DNA of 64,000 nt. Source: Brevibacillus borstelensis (GTDB lineage: Bacteria > Bacillota > Bacilli > Brevibacillales > Brevibacillaceae). How positions within the stretch are numbered: the stretch's first letter is position 1; every line of letters begins with the position of its first letter. The DNA is taken from contig NZ_RHHO01000015.1 in assembly GCF_003710865.1 (NCBI RefSeq), forward strand, positions 1 to 64,000, read 5' to 3'. The translations under genes and the position numbers were made by a program. Shown here one piece after another: positions 25,653-33,591 of this stretch. Below the pieces are notes generated by a model. The model was given only the letters and a program-made list of their open reading frames with translations, had not been told where the DNA came from and did no database searches.

Positions 25653-26786
25653 ATGAAAGAAAAATATACGCCTTTGTTTGAACCCTTTACTTTTCGCAGC
25701 GGAATCACATTGAAAAACCGGATCGTCATGGCTCCGCTGACCAATTATTCTTCGAATGACGACGGGACCGTTTCCGATGCGGAACTTCGCTACTATTCCC
25801 GTCGCGCTACCGGCGTGGGCATGGTGATTACCGCCTGCATCTATGTGACAGAGAACGGCAAGGGCTTCCCCGGCGAATTTTCTGGAACCAGTGACGAAAT
25901 GATCCCGAGCATGCGCCGATTGGCTTCGACCATTAAGGAAAAGGGAGCGCAGGCAGTCCTGCAAATATTTCATGCCGGACGAATGGCTCCGCCGGAGCTT
26001 GTTCCCGGAGGAGAGATCGTCAGCGCAAGTGAAGTCGCTGATGACAATGCGCCCATTCCCCGTGCGCTGACGGATGAAGAGGTTCAGGAGATCATTCGCG
26101 CATACGGAGAAACGACCCGCCGCGCCATCGAAGCCGGCTTTGACGGTGTAGAAATTCACGGCGCCAACTTCTACCTGGTCCAGCAATTCTTCTCCGGCCA
26201 TACGAACCGCCGTACGGACCGCTGGGGAGGCAGCCTGGAAAAACGCCTTGCCTTTCCGCTCGCCGTCGTAGACGAGGTAAAGCGAGTGGTGGCCAAACAC
26301 GCAGACCGCCCGTTCCTCGTAGGATATCGCTTTTCACCGGAAGAGCCATATGAAAAGGGAATTACGATGGACGACACGTTCGTTTTGGTGGACGCTCTCG
26401 CAGATAAGGAACTCGACTATCTACATGTGTCGCTGCAGGATTTTTGGTCCAAGCCGAGACGGGGCGGCGATTCGGCCCGCACGCGAATCGAGCAGATACG
26501 AGAGCGGATCGGTGATCGCACGGCGGTAATCGGCGTCGGTTCCTTGTATACGGCAGACGATGTGCTGGCCGCCAGACAGACGGGAGTGCCGCTGATCGCG
26601 CTGGGACGCGGAATCATTATCGAACCGGAATGGGTGGAAAAAGTGATGGACGGCAAAGAGGACGAAATCGCCACCACGGTGGGTCCAAACGACCAGGAGA
26701 AACTGGAAATTCCCGATCCGCTGTGGGAGCGCATCATGACCGTCGAAGGCTGGTTTCCGGTGAAAAAAGAAACGCCTGTCAAGTAA
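25653..26786 (+). CDS. Old-yellow-enzyme family NADH:flavin oxidoreductase (YqiG-like)
   Basis: 377-residue FMN-dependent ene-reductase-type TIM barrel. Visible are the N-terminal PLFEPFTF and NRIVMAPLTNYSS, the substrate-binding pair in GVEIHGANFYLVQQFFS (His-x-x-Asn), NRRTDRWGGS, and the C-terminal phosphate-binding ALGRGIIIEP. It resembles Bacillus YqiG more than YqjM. The start is taken at ATG 25653, behind GGGAGTGTACGGTAC; TTG 25614 is less likely. It probably forms a unit with the luciferase-like gene 130 bases upstream. Substrate unknown, though quinones and nitro compounds are typical. Confidence 0.9.
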   Translation: MKEKYTPLFEPFTFRSGITLKNRIVMAPLTNYSSNDDGTVSDAELRYYSRRATGVGMVITACIYVTENGKGFPGEFSGTSDEMIPSMRRLASTIKEKGAQAVLQIFHAGRMAPPELVPGGEIVSASEVADDNAPIPRALTDEEVQEIIRAYGETTRRAIEAGFDGVEIHGANFYLVQQFFSGHTNRRTDRWGGSLEKRLAFPLAVVDEVKRVVAKHADRPFLVGYRFSPEEPYEKGITMDDTFVLVDALADKELDYLHVSLQDFWSKPRRGGDSARTRIEQIRERIGDRTAVIGVGSLYTADDVLAARQTGVPLIALGRGIIIEPEWVEKVMDGKEDEIATTVGPNDQEKLEIPDPLWERIMTVEGWFPVKKETPVK

Positions 26787-26794
26787 GCCGGCTG

Positions 26795-28174
26795 TCACTG
26801 ATCGCGGGCAGCTGATCTGCGCTTTGTATTCGCCAGCTTTTTGACCGTTTCCGCCAGGCGGCAAATTCCTTGGTCAATATCCTCGTCCTTTGTGTTCGAC
26901 ACATTGATCTTCAGGAGATTTTCTTTTGGATAGGCAGTCAAATAATGCTTGTCGATCGGCTCGATTACGACGCCTTTCTTTTTCAGAAGGGAAATGACTC
27001 TCGGGACGGAAATGCTCCGATCCAACGCAACATGGGTATGAATCATCGGCTGGCTGGCATCGCAGATAGCGGAAATGTCGCTCAATGGCCCGAAATGATG
27101 TTTGATCGACGCTGCCAATACGTTCGACCTCCTGGCGTAGGACGCGCGAATTTTGTGCCGGTGCCGCTCAAACATCCCGCTTTTGATGTAGATCTCAAGC
27201 GCTGCTTGGGACAGCATCGAGGTATCGATGTCCAGTAATCGCTTGTACCGCTGAAAGACATCGACCAACTGGTCCGGGACAACGGCGACTCCCACCCGCA
27301 GGCCGGGCAGAAGGATTTTCGAATAGCTTTTCAAATAAATGACGCGGGCGGACCTGTCGTAGGCAAACAAAGGGTCCGCCTTGCTGTCTTGTTCAAAATC
27401 GGCCATGTGGTCGTCTTCTACGACAAACACGTCGTATTTCTCGGCCAATTCGATGATGGCGAGCTTTTCCCGTTTTGTATAAGACGTACCCAAGGGAGAG
27501 TGGAATCTCGGCATCGCATAGAAAAATTTGACGTCCCCTCCGCGAAAAATTCTCTCCAGCTCCTCCAGGTCCAGTCCTTTTGCGGTTCGCCCTACACCTA
27601 CGACCGGGATGTTGTGCGTCTCAAGGTATTCAATCAACAAGTGATAGCCGGGCTGCTCGAGGACGACCTTTGACTTTCGGTTGGGAAAAGGCATCCCAGC
27701 GAGAACGGCCAAGGCTTGTTGAACGCCCGAGGTAATAAAGATCTGTTTCGGGCTGGCAAAAACCTGATAATCGGCAAATTGCTTTTGGACAACCTGGATC
27801 AGGGTATCCAGTCCTTGCGGTGTCCCGTACACGAACAGGTCGCCGCTGTAAGTGTCGATGGCCTTGTTGATGCAGTGCTGAAAATCGAGATAGGGAAAGA
27901 CGCTGCGATCCGGAGCGGAAGTAGCGAAGTCGATGACGCCAGTACCTTCCTTGGGTGAGGCAAGCGCCCCCTTCACTACATAGTAGCCGCTTTTCGGGAC
28001 CGAATAGATGACGTGGCGCCTCTCCAGTTCATTCAGAGCGCGGATAACTGTACTTTGGCTGCATCCATACCTGTCTGCAAGGACCCTGATGGAGGGAAGC
28101 TTATTTCCATCTGTCCATTGGCGGCTTTCGATTTTTGATTCCAGCTCGCTTAGCAACTGCAAATATTTGTGCAT
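26795..28174 (-). CDS. MocR-type GntR/aminotransferase transcriptional regulator
   Basis: 459-residue paralogue of the regulator at 11675. The GntR helix-turn-helix is GNKLPSIRVLADRYGCSQSTVIRALNELE; the aminotransferase part has FHSPLGTSY (normally NPLG), EDDHMADFE and the PLP lysine in YSKILLPGLR. ATG 28174 (or 28177) follows GGAGTGAG. A perfect 12-bp palindrome with a 4-bp spacer lies 14 bases upstream of the start and is probably its operator. It is divergent from the second EamA transporter. The two pairs share about the same gene order and spacing, which points to duplication or repeated acquisition. Confidence 0.92.
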   Translation of the reverse strand: MHKYLQLLSELESKIESRQWTDGNKLPSIRVLADRYGCSQSTVIRALNELERRHVIYSVPKSGYYVVKGALASPKEGTGVIDFATSAPDRSVFPYLDFQHCINKAIDTYSGDLFVYGTPQGLDTLIQVVQKQFADYQVFASPKQIFITSGVQQALAVLAGMPFPNRKSKVVLEQPGYHLLIEYLETHNIPVVGVGRTAKGLDLEELERIFRGGDVKFFYAMPRFHSPLGTSYTKREKLAIIELAEKYDVFVVEDDHMADFEQDSKADPLFAYDRSARVIYLKSYSKILLPGLRVGVAVVPDQLVDVFQRYKRLLDIDTSMLSQAALEIYIKSGMFERHRHKIRASYARRSNVLAASIKHHFGPLSDISAICDASQPMIHTHVALDRSISVPRVISLLKKKGVVIEPIDKHYLTAYPKENLLKINVSNTKDEDIDQGICRLAETVKKLANTKRRSAARDQ

Positions 28175-28187
28175 CATCTCACTCCAG

Positions 28188-28215
28188 AACAAATCTGTAC
28201 CGATACAGATTTGTT
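28188..28215. promoter_or_regulatory. Perfect palindrome, likely MocR operator
   Basis: AACAAATCTGTA (28188-28199) and TACAGATTTGTT (28204-28215) form a perfect inverted repeat with a 4-base spacer (CCGA). On the plus strand it is followed by T residues. It sits between the MocR and EamA starts and fits a dimeric regulator site. Confidence 0.7.
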
Positions 28216-28308
28216 TTTTTTGAATTGTAGCACACGTGCCTGCCATTTACGATAGAGCCATGACCGGTCATGAAATCACAGTTACGCCATGCATGAGGAG
28301 GCAATCAT

Positions 28309-29253
28309 ATGACACAAAAGACAATTCAAAAAGCGTATCTGGCGGCGGTGTTGAACGCTCTTATCGTCGGATTGTCGTTTTTGTTCGTGAAGGTGGCGCT
28401 TGCGATCAGCGATCCGCTGGATACGTTGGCTCACCGGTTTACCCTGTCGTTTCTGGCGGCTTCGATTCCCGTTCTGCTGGGCTGGGTCAGGCTGCGGACC
28501 ACGCTGCGGGACATCGTTTCATTTTTGCCTGTGGCACTGTTCTATCCCGTCATCTTCTTTGCTCTGCAGGCGTTTGGCCTGGTCTATACGTCGTCATCGG
28601 AGGCAGGGATTATTCAGGCTACCGTACCGATCTTCACCATGATCCTGGCCGCTTATTTCCTAAAGGAGTATACGAATGGGATGCAAAAGGTGTTTACGTT
28701 GTTGTCCGTAGCGGGAGTGGTTTACATCTTCGCCTCCAAAGGGGTCGACCCGCAATCCGCCAATCTGACGGGAACCGTTTTGGTGTTTTTGTCCGCTCTT
28801 TCCTTGTCCGCTTATGGCGTGATGGCCCGCAAGGTTGTGAAGAAACACCACTACATGGATGTCACGTATGCAATGACCGTGTTCGGCTTCCTGTTTTTCA
28901 ACGGCATGTCCGTTGTCAGCCATATCTCGGCGGGGACGCTCGCCGCTTTCTTTCAGCCTTTGGCGAATCCGTCCTTTCTGGTCAGCGTCCTGTACCTGGG
29001 CGTGCTGTCGTCGCTCGTTACCTCCTTTTTGTCCAATTATGCCTTGTCGCATATCGAAGCCTCCAAGATGAGTGTATGCAATCAAATATCGACGCTGGTA
29101 ACGATAATTGCGGGTGTGATCTGGTTAAACGAGAGAGTGGAGATTTTCCATGTCGTTGGCGGCGCTTTGATCCTCATCGGGGTTGTCGGGGCGAATGTGT
29201 TCTCGTCCGGCAGAAAGAGTGCGCTTTCAGGTGATAAAGCTTTGGACCAATGA
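28309..29253 (+). CDS. EamA/DMT-family transporter
   Basis: 314-residue membrane protein with about ten helices in two EamA repeats, including the family-typical ASSEAGIIQATVPIFTMILAAYFLKE stretch (here YTSSSEAGI) in the first repeat. ATG 28309 follows GAGGAGGCAATCAT. It is divergent from the MocR regulator, which presumably controls it. It may export an amino acid, vitamin B6-related compound or drug; the ligand cannot be read from sequence. Confidence 0.88.
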   Translation: MTQKTIQKAYLAAVLNALIVGLSFLFVKVALAISDPLDTLAHRFTLSFLAASIPVLLGWVRLRTTLRDIVSFLPVALFYPVIFFALQAFGLVYTSSSEAGIIQATVPIFTMILAAYFLKEYTNGMQKVFTLLSVAGVVYIFASKGVDPQSANLTGTVLVFLSALSLSAYGVMARKVVKKHHYMDVTYAMTVFGFLFFNGMSVVSHISAGTLAAFFQPLANPSFLVSVLYLGVLSSLVTSFLSNYALSHIEASKMSVCNQISTLVTIIAGVIWLNERVEIFHVVGGALILIGVVGANVFSSGRKSALSGDKALDQ

Positions 29254-29326
29254 ATGGTTTGGGTTCATACCATCCGACCCTTGTGAAGGAGCTCATCATT
29301 TTTTGGTTGATTTATAAACTAAATGA

Positions 29327-29365
29327 TTGAAATAGTATAGTAAGTTGCCTATACTGTATGTATAG
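29327..29365 (+). promoter_or_regulatory. Strong sigma-A promoter overlapped by inverted repeats
   Basis: TTGAAA (29327-29332), a 17-base spacer and TATACT (29350-29355). AGTATAG (29334-29340) and CTATACT (29349-29355) are inverted repeats, and CTATAC (29349-29354) also pairs with GTATAG (29360-29365). This looks like operator sites over the promoter. Confidence 0.75.
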
Positions 29366-29527
29366 CAAAGTTTGATCCAGGCTGTTTTCTGTTTGCATAG
29401 AAGGCGCATTCCTCTCTGGTACGTCCACTTGTCTCCCAGAAGGGCCTTTTCATGGGGAAAACAGCCGTCTTCTTTTTCTGCATCACCTATTCCATCGGCA
29501 GCCTTTTGCCGAAAGGGGCGCTAGCGC
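29366..29527 (+). promoter_or_regulatory. Structured 5' leader of the HesB-like gene
   Basis: A 160-base leader. GGCTGTTTTC (29380-29389) can pair with GAAAACAGCC (29457-29466), closing a 67-base loop, and the stem is followed by GTCTTCTTTTTC, resembling a terminator. A second stem (TCGGCA/TGCCGA) lies just before the AAAGGGG ribosome binding site. I recognise no known riboswitch class. Confidence 0.5.
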
Positions 29528-29815
29528 ATGAAACTAACAGTTACACAGTCGGCACTTGCCTGGTTCGAGGAGGAGTGCGGCTTTCAATCGGGGGACTACG
29601 TTCGTTTTTTTGCCCGCTATGGCGGCAGCAGCACGATTCAGGACTCCTTTTCCATGGGATTCACCAAAGAAGAGCCGGACAATATCGGTCTCTCCACTGA
29701 AGTGAACGGCATTACCTTTTACATCGTAGAGGATGAAATCTGGTATCTGGACGGCAAGGACATGCTGGTGGATTACCGGAAGGACCGGGATGAGATTGTA
29801 TACTTGTACGCTTGA
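29528..29815 (+). CDS. HesB/YneR-like iron-sulfur biosynthesis domain protein
   Basis: 95-residue protein of the HesB-like (YneR) group. Typical are KLTVTQSALAWFEEECG, YVRFFARYGGSSTIQDSFSMGF and the C-terminal DEIWYLDGKDMLVDY. Unlike IscA/SufA it lacks the three conserved cysteines at the C terminus, so it is not a classic Fe-S carrier. ATG 29528 follows AAAGGGGCGCTAGCGC. It stands alone behind a strong promoter and long leader. The biological role of this subgroup is unclear. Confidence 0.85.
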   Translation: MKLTVTQSALAWFEEECGFQSGDYVRFFARYGGSSTIQDSFSMGFTKEEPDNIGLSTEVNGITFYIVEDEIWYLDGKDMLVDYRKDRDEIVYLYA

Positions 29816-29888
29816 TTCGCTATTGGCTTTTTTGTTTAAAAGCGATGAGTGGAATTTTTTGTTTCGTCGATGATCGGATACGCTGGAA

Positions 29889-29940
29889 GATTTGACGGGA
29901 TTTGACGGGATTTGACGGGATTTGACGGGATTTGACGGGG
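29889..29940 (+). repeat. 10-bp tandem repeat, five units
   Basis: TTTGACGGGA repeats head to tail from 29891 to 29940, with the last base changed to G. Copies are identical, suggesting recent slippage. Confidence 0.95.
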
Positions 29941-29947
29941 AGAGTTT

Positions 29948-29980
29948 AGTGAAGGCGCATAAAAGCGCCTTCACTTTAAA
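29948..29980 (+). terminator. Terminator-like stem downstream of tandem repeat
   Basis: AGTGAAGGCGC (29948-29958) pairs with GCGCCTTCACT (29965-29975), then TTAAAT. Perfect 11-bp stem, short T-run. Confidence 0.6.
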
Positions 29981-30145
29981 TAGCAGTACGGATATAATTG
30001 TTAGAAATATCGGACATTTTGAGCGCTGAAAACGAGGAAAGGTATCAGAAGCTGCCAAAGGCAAGGCAGTTTAGCTGGAGTAGACATCTGGAGCAATGTA
30101 ATGACAGTAAAGGAGTTACTACATAAGTAAAAGTGAGGAAAAATC

Positions 30146-30855
30146 GTGAAGCGCAATCTTAAACTGCTTTGGTTTCCAGATGCTTCGTCTATTTTCGGCA
30201 CATCGGTCTATACGCTTGCACTGACACTGCTGTCCCTGCAATACAGCGACAGTGCACTGGGAGCGGGAGCGGTGCTGTTTGTCTCCGTAGATTCCTTATT
30301 TTTTTCTCGGAATCATAGGCGGTGTCATTGTCGATCGAGTAGACCGCAAAGCGATCATGCTGTTTTGCGGTTGGACACGGGGATTGCTTACCTTGTCCAT
30401 TCCCATTGCTCATGCTGCCGATGTGTTGACATTGGAGCACATCATGATCGTCAGCTTTGTCATGACCTGCCTGCGGGCCTTTTTCTTTCCGGCCATTCAA
30501 GCGAGCATCCCGTTGCTGGCTGTTGACAAAAAGGATTTAAACATTTCTATCGGCGTTGATCCAAGGCTTTGGAAATACGATATCCGGCACGACATTGACG
30601 ACTGTTCTGCAGTTGAGGACCCCCAACGAAATGTTGGGAAAGGTGATGGCCCTCCGCTCCAGCGTCGGCAATGTGTCTGATGCCTTTGCCTGCCTGTTGA
30701 TTGGCGGTCTTTTGTCCGCATTCTCACTGCCTCTCGCTTTTACGGCAGTGACCGTGTATGTGTTTGGGACAACGGCAATGTTTTACGGCCTGCGGTTGCG
30801 GCATGCAAGGCAGCAAACCCGAATGGAGACAACGGGACAATCTGTTGGAAAGTAA
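30146..30855 (+). pseudogene. Frameshifted, internally deleted MFS transporter
   Basis: Fragments of one MFS efflux gene in successive frames. From GTG 30146 (site GAGGA upstream) it reads NLKLLWFPDASSIFGTSVYTL up to VLFVS. At a run of seven T near 30299-30308 the frame shifts, and the reading continues as FLGIIGGVIVDRVDRKAIM, then LFCGWTRGLLTLSIPIAHA and FFFPAIQASIPLLAVDKKDLN. Near 30550 a second shift joins it to GFGNTISGTTLTTVLQLRTPNEMLGKVMALRSS and the C terminus. The total of 236 codons is well short of the usual 400, so about 170 codons (middle helices) are deleted. Not functional. Confidence 0.85.
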
Positions 30856-30908
30856 GGCGGGAGCTGACTTGCGGTATCTGAGCATCAATAAGAGAGGAGA
30901 ATGATCTG

Positions 30909-31457
30909 ATGCGAATTTTGCTCATATCGGGAAGTGTAGCGGAGCCTGCGCATACAACGGCTTTGATTGAGGAGATCGCCGCACGGCTGCGGGAAAAAGG
31001 CTGTGAAGCGAATGTCTGGGATTTGCGGGTACGTCCGCTGCCTATCGCCGATCCGAAATATCACTATGAACCGGAAAAGCACCCCGATGAAACCGCTCGC
31101 GAGCTGATCCGGCTGGCCGGGCAAGCAGATGCATTTGTACTCGGGTCGCCCAATTACCACAATTCGTATTCGGGTGTCCTGAAAAATGCGTTGGATATTC
31201 TCAATATGGATATGTTCCGGGACAAACCGGTGGGGCTCGTAGGCAATGGGGGCGGCATCCGCAGTACGCAGCCGATCGATCATCTGCGCATTGTCGTGAG
31301 GGGACTGTTGGGCGTGGCGATCCCCATGCAGGTGGCGTCTTGCAAAAGCGATTTTATACTTGAGAATGGACGGTACGCCGTTACAGCCGAGGATTTGAAG
31401 CAAAGGCTGGACGCATTTGCTGCCCAGTTGGTTGCGTACACCGAAAAGCTGAGATAG
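30909..31457 (+). CDS. NADPH-dependent FMN reductase
   Basis: 182-residue flavodoxin-like reductase. The N-terminal FMN phosphate loop is GSVAEPAHTTAL (residues 8-19), and the second motif is GSPNYHNSYSGVLKNALD, typical of the SsuE/ChrR/azoreductase family. ATG 30909 follows GAGAGGAGAATGATCTG. It should supply reduced flavin or reduce quinones and metals in the cytoplasm. It is followed by a strong terminator. The iron importer begins 240 bases downstream but has its own promoter. Confidence 0.9.
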   Translation: MRILLISGSVAEPAHTTALIEEIAARLREKGCEANVWDLRVRPLPIADPKYHYEPEKHPDETARELIRLAGQADAFVLGSPNYHNSYSGVLKNALDILNMDMFRDKPVGLVGNGGGIRSTQPIDHLRIVVRGLLGVAIPMQVASCKSDFILENGRYAVTAEDLKQRLDAFAAQLVAYTEKLR

Positions 31458-31477
31458 GAAGATGTAAAAGGATAAAG

Positions 31478-31503
31478 CCCGGGGCGCCGCTCCGGGTTTT
31501 TTA
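31478..31503 (+). terminator. Terminator of the FMN reductase gene
   Basis: CCCGGGGC (31478-31485) pairs with GCTCCGGG (31489-31496), followed by TTTTTT. Confidence 0.92.
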
Positions 31504-31533
31504 TAATGGACGCATCAAGAGCACATCCGCCAC

Positions 31534-31554
31534 TGAGAATTCTAATCATTCTCA
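31534..31554. promoter_or_regulatory. Fur-box-like operator 1
   Basis: TGAGAATTCTAATCATTCTCA contains two overlapping Fur-type heptamer pairs and abuts the -35 element. Confidence 0.75.
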
Positions 31555-31583
31555 TTGACTGTATGTAAATGAATGGGTATAAT
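31555..31583 (+). promoter_or_regulatory. Sigma-A promoter of the siderophore importer
   Basis: TTGACT (31555-31560), 17-base spacer, perfect TATAAT (31578-31583). Confidence 0.85.
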
Positions 31584-31600
31584 ACTCAATGTAATCAGAT

Positions 31601-31619
31601 GATAATGAATATCATTATT
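31601..31619. promoter_or_regulatory. Fur-box-like operator 2
   Basis: GATAATGAATATCATTATT matches 16 of 19 positions of the classical Fur box and lies just downstream of the predicted transcription start. Confidence 0.85.
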
Positions 31620-31697
31620 GGATGCCGGAAGTACATATTCTTGTTCTTCATAGGCATTTTGACTGAGAATCTTACCTGACCACAAAGGAAAGAGCCA

Positions 31698-32651
31698 ATG
31701 AAAATCGGATATTTGTTTCTTGCACTGCTTCTATTCTCATTCGGGTCTGTCTTTATCGGTGTAAAGGACATTTCCCCGCTGGATGTATTCCAGCTGACAG
31801 ACGACCAGGTCGAAATACTGCTCGTGAGCAGGCTTCCCCGTCTGATCAGCATTATTATTGCAGGCGTCAGCATGAGTATTTGCGGTCTGATCATGCAGCA
31901 GCTGAGCCGGAATAAATTTGTTTCTCCCACGACAGCAGGGACGCTAGATTCCGCCAGATTGGGGATTCTCGTATCGCTGATGCTGTTTACCACGGCAAGT
32001 CCGTTGGTCAAGATGCTGATTTCTTTCGTCTTTGCCTTGCTGGGCACTTTTGTGTTCATGAGAATCCTGGAGAAGATCAAGTACAAGGATACGATCTTCA
32101 TCCCGCTCGTCGGACTGATGTTCGGGAACATCATCAGCTCCTTCGCTACCTTTATCGCGTATAAGTACGACCTGATCCAGAACATGTCGGCATGGCTGCA
32201 GGGCGATTTTTCCATGATCATGAAAGGGCGCTACGAGCTGATGTACATCAGCATTCCGCTGCTTGTTATCGCATACCTGTACGCCAACAAATTTACGATA
32301 GCCGGGATGGGCGAGGACTTTTCCAAGAATTTGGGCCTGAATTACAGGCGGGTGGTCAACATCGGATTGGTGATTGTTGCCCTGGTCACCGCGTCCGTCG
32401 TGTTGACTGTGGGGATGATTCCGTTTCTGGGCCTGATCATCCCGAACATCGTTTCGATCTATCGTGGCGACAACCTGAAAAACAGCCTTTCTCATACCGC
32501 TTTATTGGGAGCCGTATTCGTACTCTTCTGCGACATCCTTGGCCGGGTCATCATCTACCCATACGAAATTTCCATCAGCCTGACCGTCGGGGTGCTCGGA
32601 AGTGGTATCTTTGCTTATTTACTGATGAGGAGAAAGGCATATGGCATATAA
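31698..32651 (+). CDS. yclN: Siderophore ABC transporter permease 1 (YclN-like)
   Basis: 317-residue FecCD-family permease with about nine or ten helices. RLPRLISIIIAGVSMSICGLIMQQLSRNKFVSPTTAGTLD is the family core, and IPFLGLIIPN marks the cytoplasmic coupling region. Length and order match Bacillus YclN, a petrobactin-type catecholate-siderophore importer subunit. ATG 31698 follows AAAGGAAAGAGCCA. The next permease overlaps by 11 bases. Two Fur boxes at the promoter predict expression under iron limitation. Confidence 0.9.
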   Translation: MKIGYLFLALLLFSFGSVFIGVKDISPLDVFQLTDDQVEILLVSRLPRLISIIIAGVSMSICGLIMQQLSRNKFVSPTTAGTLDSARLGILVSLMLFTTASPLVKMLISFVFALLGTFVFMRILEKIKYKDTIFIPLVGLMFGNIISSFATFIAYKYDLIQNMSAWLQGDFSMIMKGRYELMYISIPLLVIAYLYANKFTIAGMGEDFSKNLGLNYRRVVNIGLVIVALVTASVVLTVGMIPFLGLIIPNIVSIYRGDNLKNSLSHTALLGAVFVLFCDILGRVIIYPYEISISLTVGVLGSGIFAYLLMRRKAYGI

Positions 32652-33591
32652 AAAGAAAATGGTCTGGTTGGCAGCGGCGGCCCTCGTTTTGATCGCCATT
32701 TTTATGACAATCAAAGCAGGGGGCAACTGGGATTACATCCTTCCCCGGCGGAGCTTGAAGGTACTGGCGATTATTCTGACGGGAACAGCCATCGCCTACT
32801 CGACACTGGTGTTTCAGACGATTACGAACAACCGAATCCTGACACCGAGCATCATGGGCCTGGATTCGCTTTATATGCTGATCCAAACCTTCGTCATTTA
32901 CGTATTCGGCTCCAAGTCGCTCACCATGGTAGACAACAATTTGAACTTTCTGTTGTGCGTGGGCCTGATGGTTCTGTTCTCGGCTGTTTTGTACAAGATC
33001 CTGTTTAAACGGGATCAGCAAAATATTTACTATCTGCTGCTGATCGGCATCATCTTCGGGACATTGTTCCAGAGCATGGCGACGTTCATGCAGGTGCTGG
33101 TCGATCCGAACGAGTTTCAGGTCATCCAGGACAAGAGTTTCGCCAGCTTCAACAACATCAACAACAATCTGATCGGCATCGCCGGTATCCTGATGGTGCT
33201 TGTATTCGCTTATTTTTGGCGGTTCAATAAATACCTCAATGTCCTGTCATTGGGGAGAGATCAAGCCATAAACCTGGGGGTTGATTACGACTATGTAGTC
33301 AAAAGGCTGCTGGTCGCCGTAGCGATTCTGATCTCGATCTCGACTGCTTTGGTCGGGCCGATCACCTTCCTGGGACTGCTTGTGGTCAACGTCACGTACG
33401 AATTCATGAGAACCTACAACCACAAGTATTTGATTCTCGGTTCCATCTTCATCAGCGTGATTGCACTCGTCGGAGGGCAGCTCATCGTAGAGAGGGTGTT
33501 TACCTTCTCGACAACCCTTAGCGTCATCATCAACTTTGTCGGCGGCGTGTATTTTATCTATCTACTATTGAAGGAGAATAAATCATGGTAG
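32641..33591 (+). CDS. yclO: Siderophore ABC transporter permease 2 (YclO-like)
   Basis: 316-residue FecCD-family permease, paired with the preceding one as the usual heterodimer. Typical segments are SLKVLAIILTGTAIAYSTLVFQTITNNRILTPSIMGLDSL and VGPITFLGLLVVNVTYEF. It starts at ATG 32641 inside the yclN-like gene (site AGGAGAAAGG), so the two are coupled, and it overlaps the ATPase gene by seven bases. Iron-limited expression is expected from the shared promoter. Confidence 0.9.
   Translation: MAYKKKMVWLAAAALVLIAIFMTIKAGGNWDYILPRRSLKVLAIILTGTAIAYSTLVFQTITNNRILTPSIMGLDSLYMLIQTFVIYVFGSKSLTMVDNNLNFLLCVGLMVLFSAVLYKILFKRDQQNIYYLLLIGIIFGTLFQSMATFMQVLVDPNEFQVIQDKSFASFNNINNNLIGIAGILMVLVFAYFWRFNKYLNVLSLGRDQAINLGVDYDYVVKRLLVAVAILISISTALVGPITFLGLLVVNVTYEFMRTYNHKYLILGSIFISVIALVGGQLIVERVFTFSTTLSVIINFVGGVYFIYLLLKENKSW

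Larger units (their letters stand above)
29816..30145. other. Intergenic region with tandem repeats and terminator
   Basis: 330 bases without a credible gene. It contains a 10-bp tandem repeat at 29889-29940 and a terminator-like stem at 29948-29975. Translated frames crossing the repeat on the minus strand are artefacts of the repetition. Confidence 0.6.

Noticed and set aside
28188-28222. Palindrome plus T-run read as a plus-strand terminator
   Set aside because: No plus-strand gene leads into it, and its position just before a MocR start fits an operator better.
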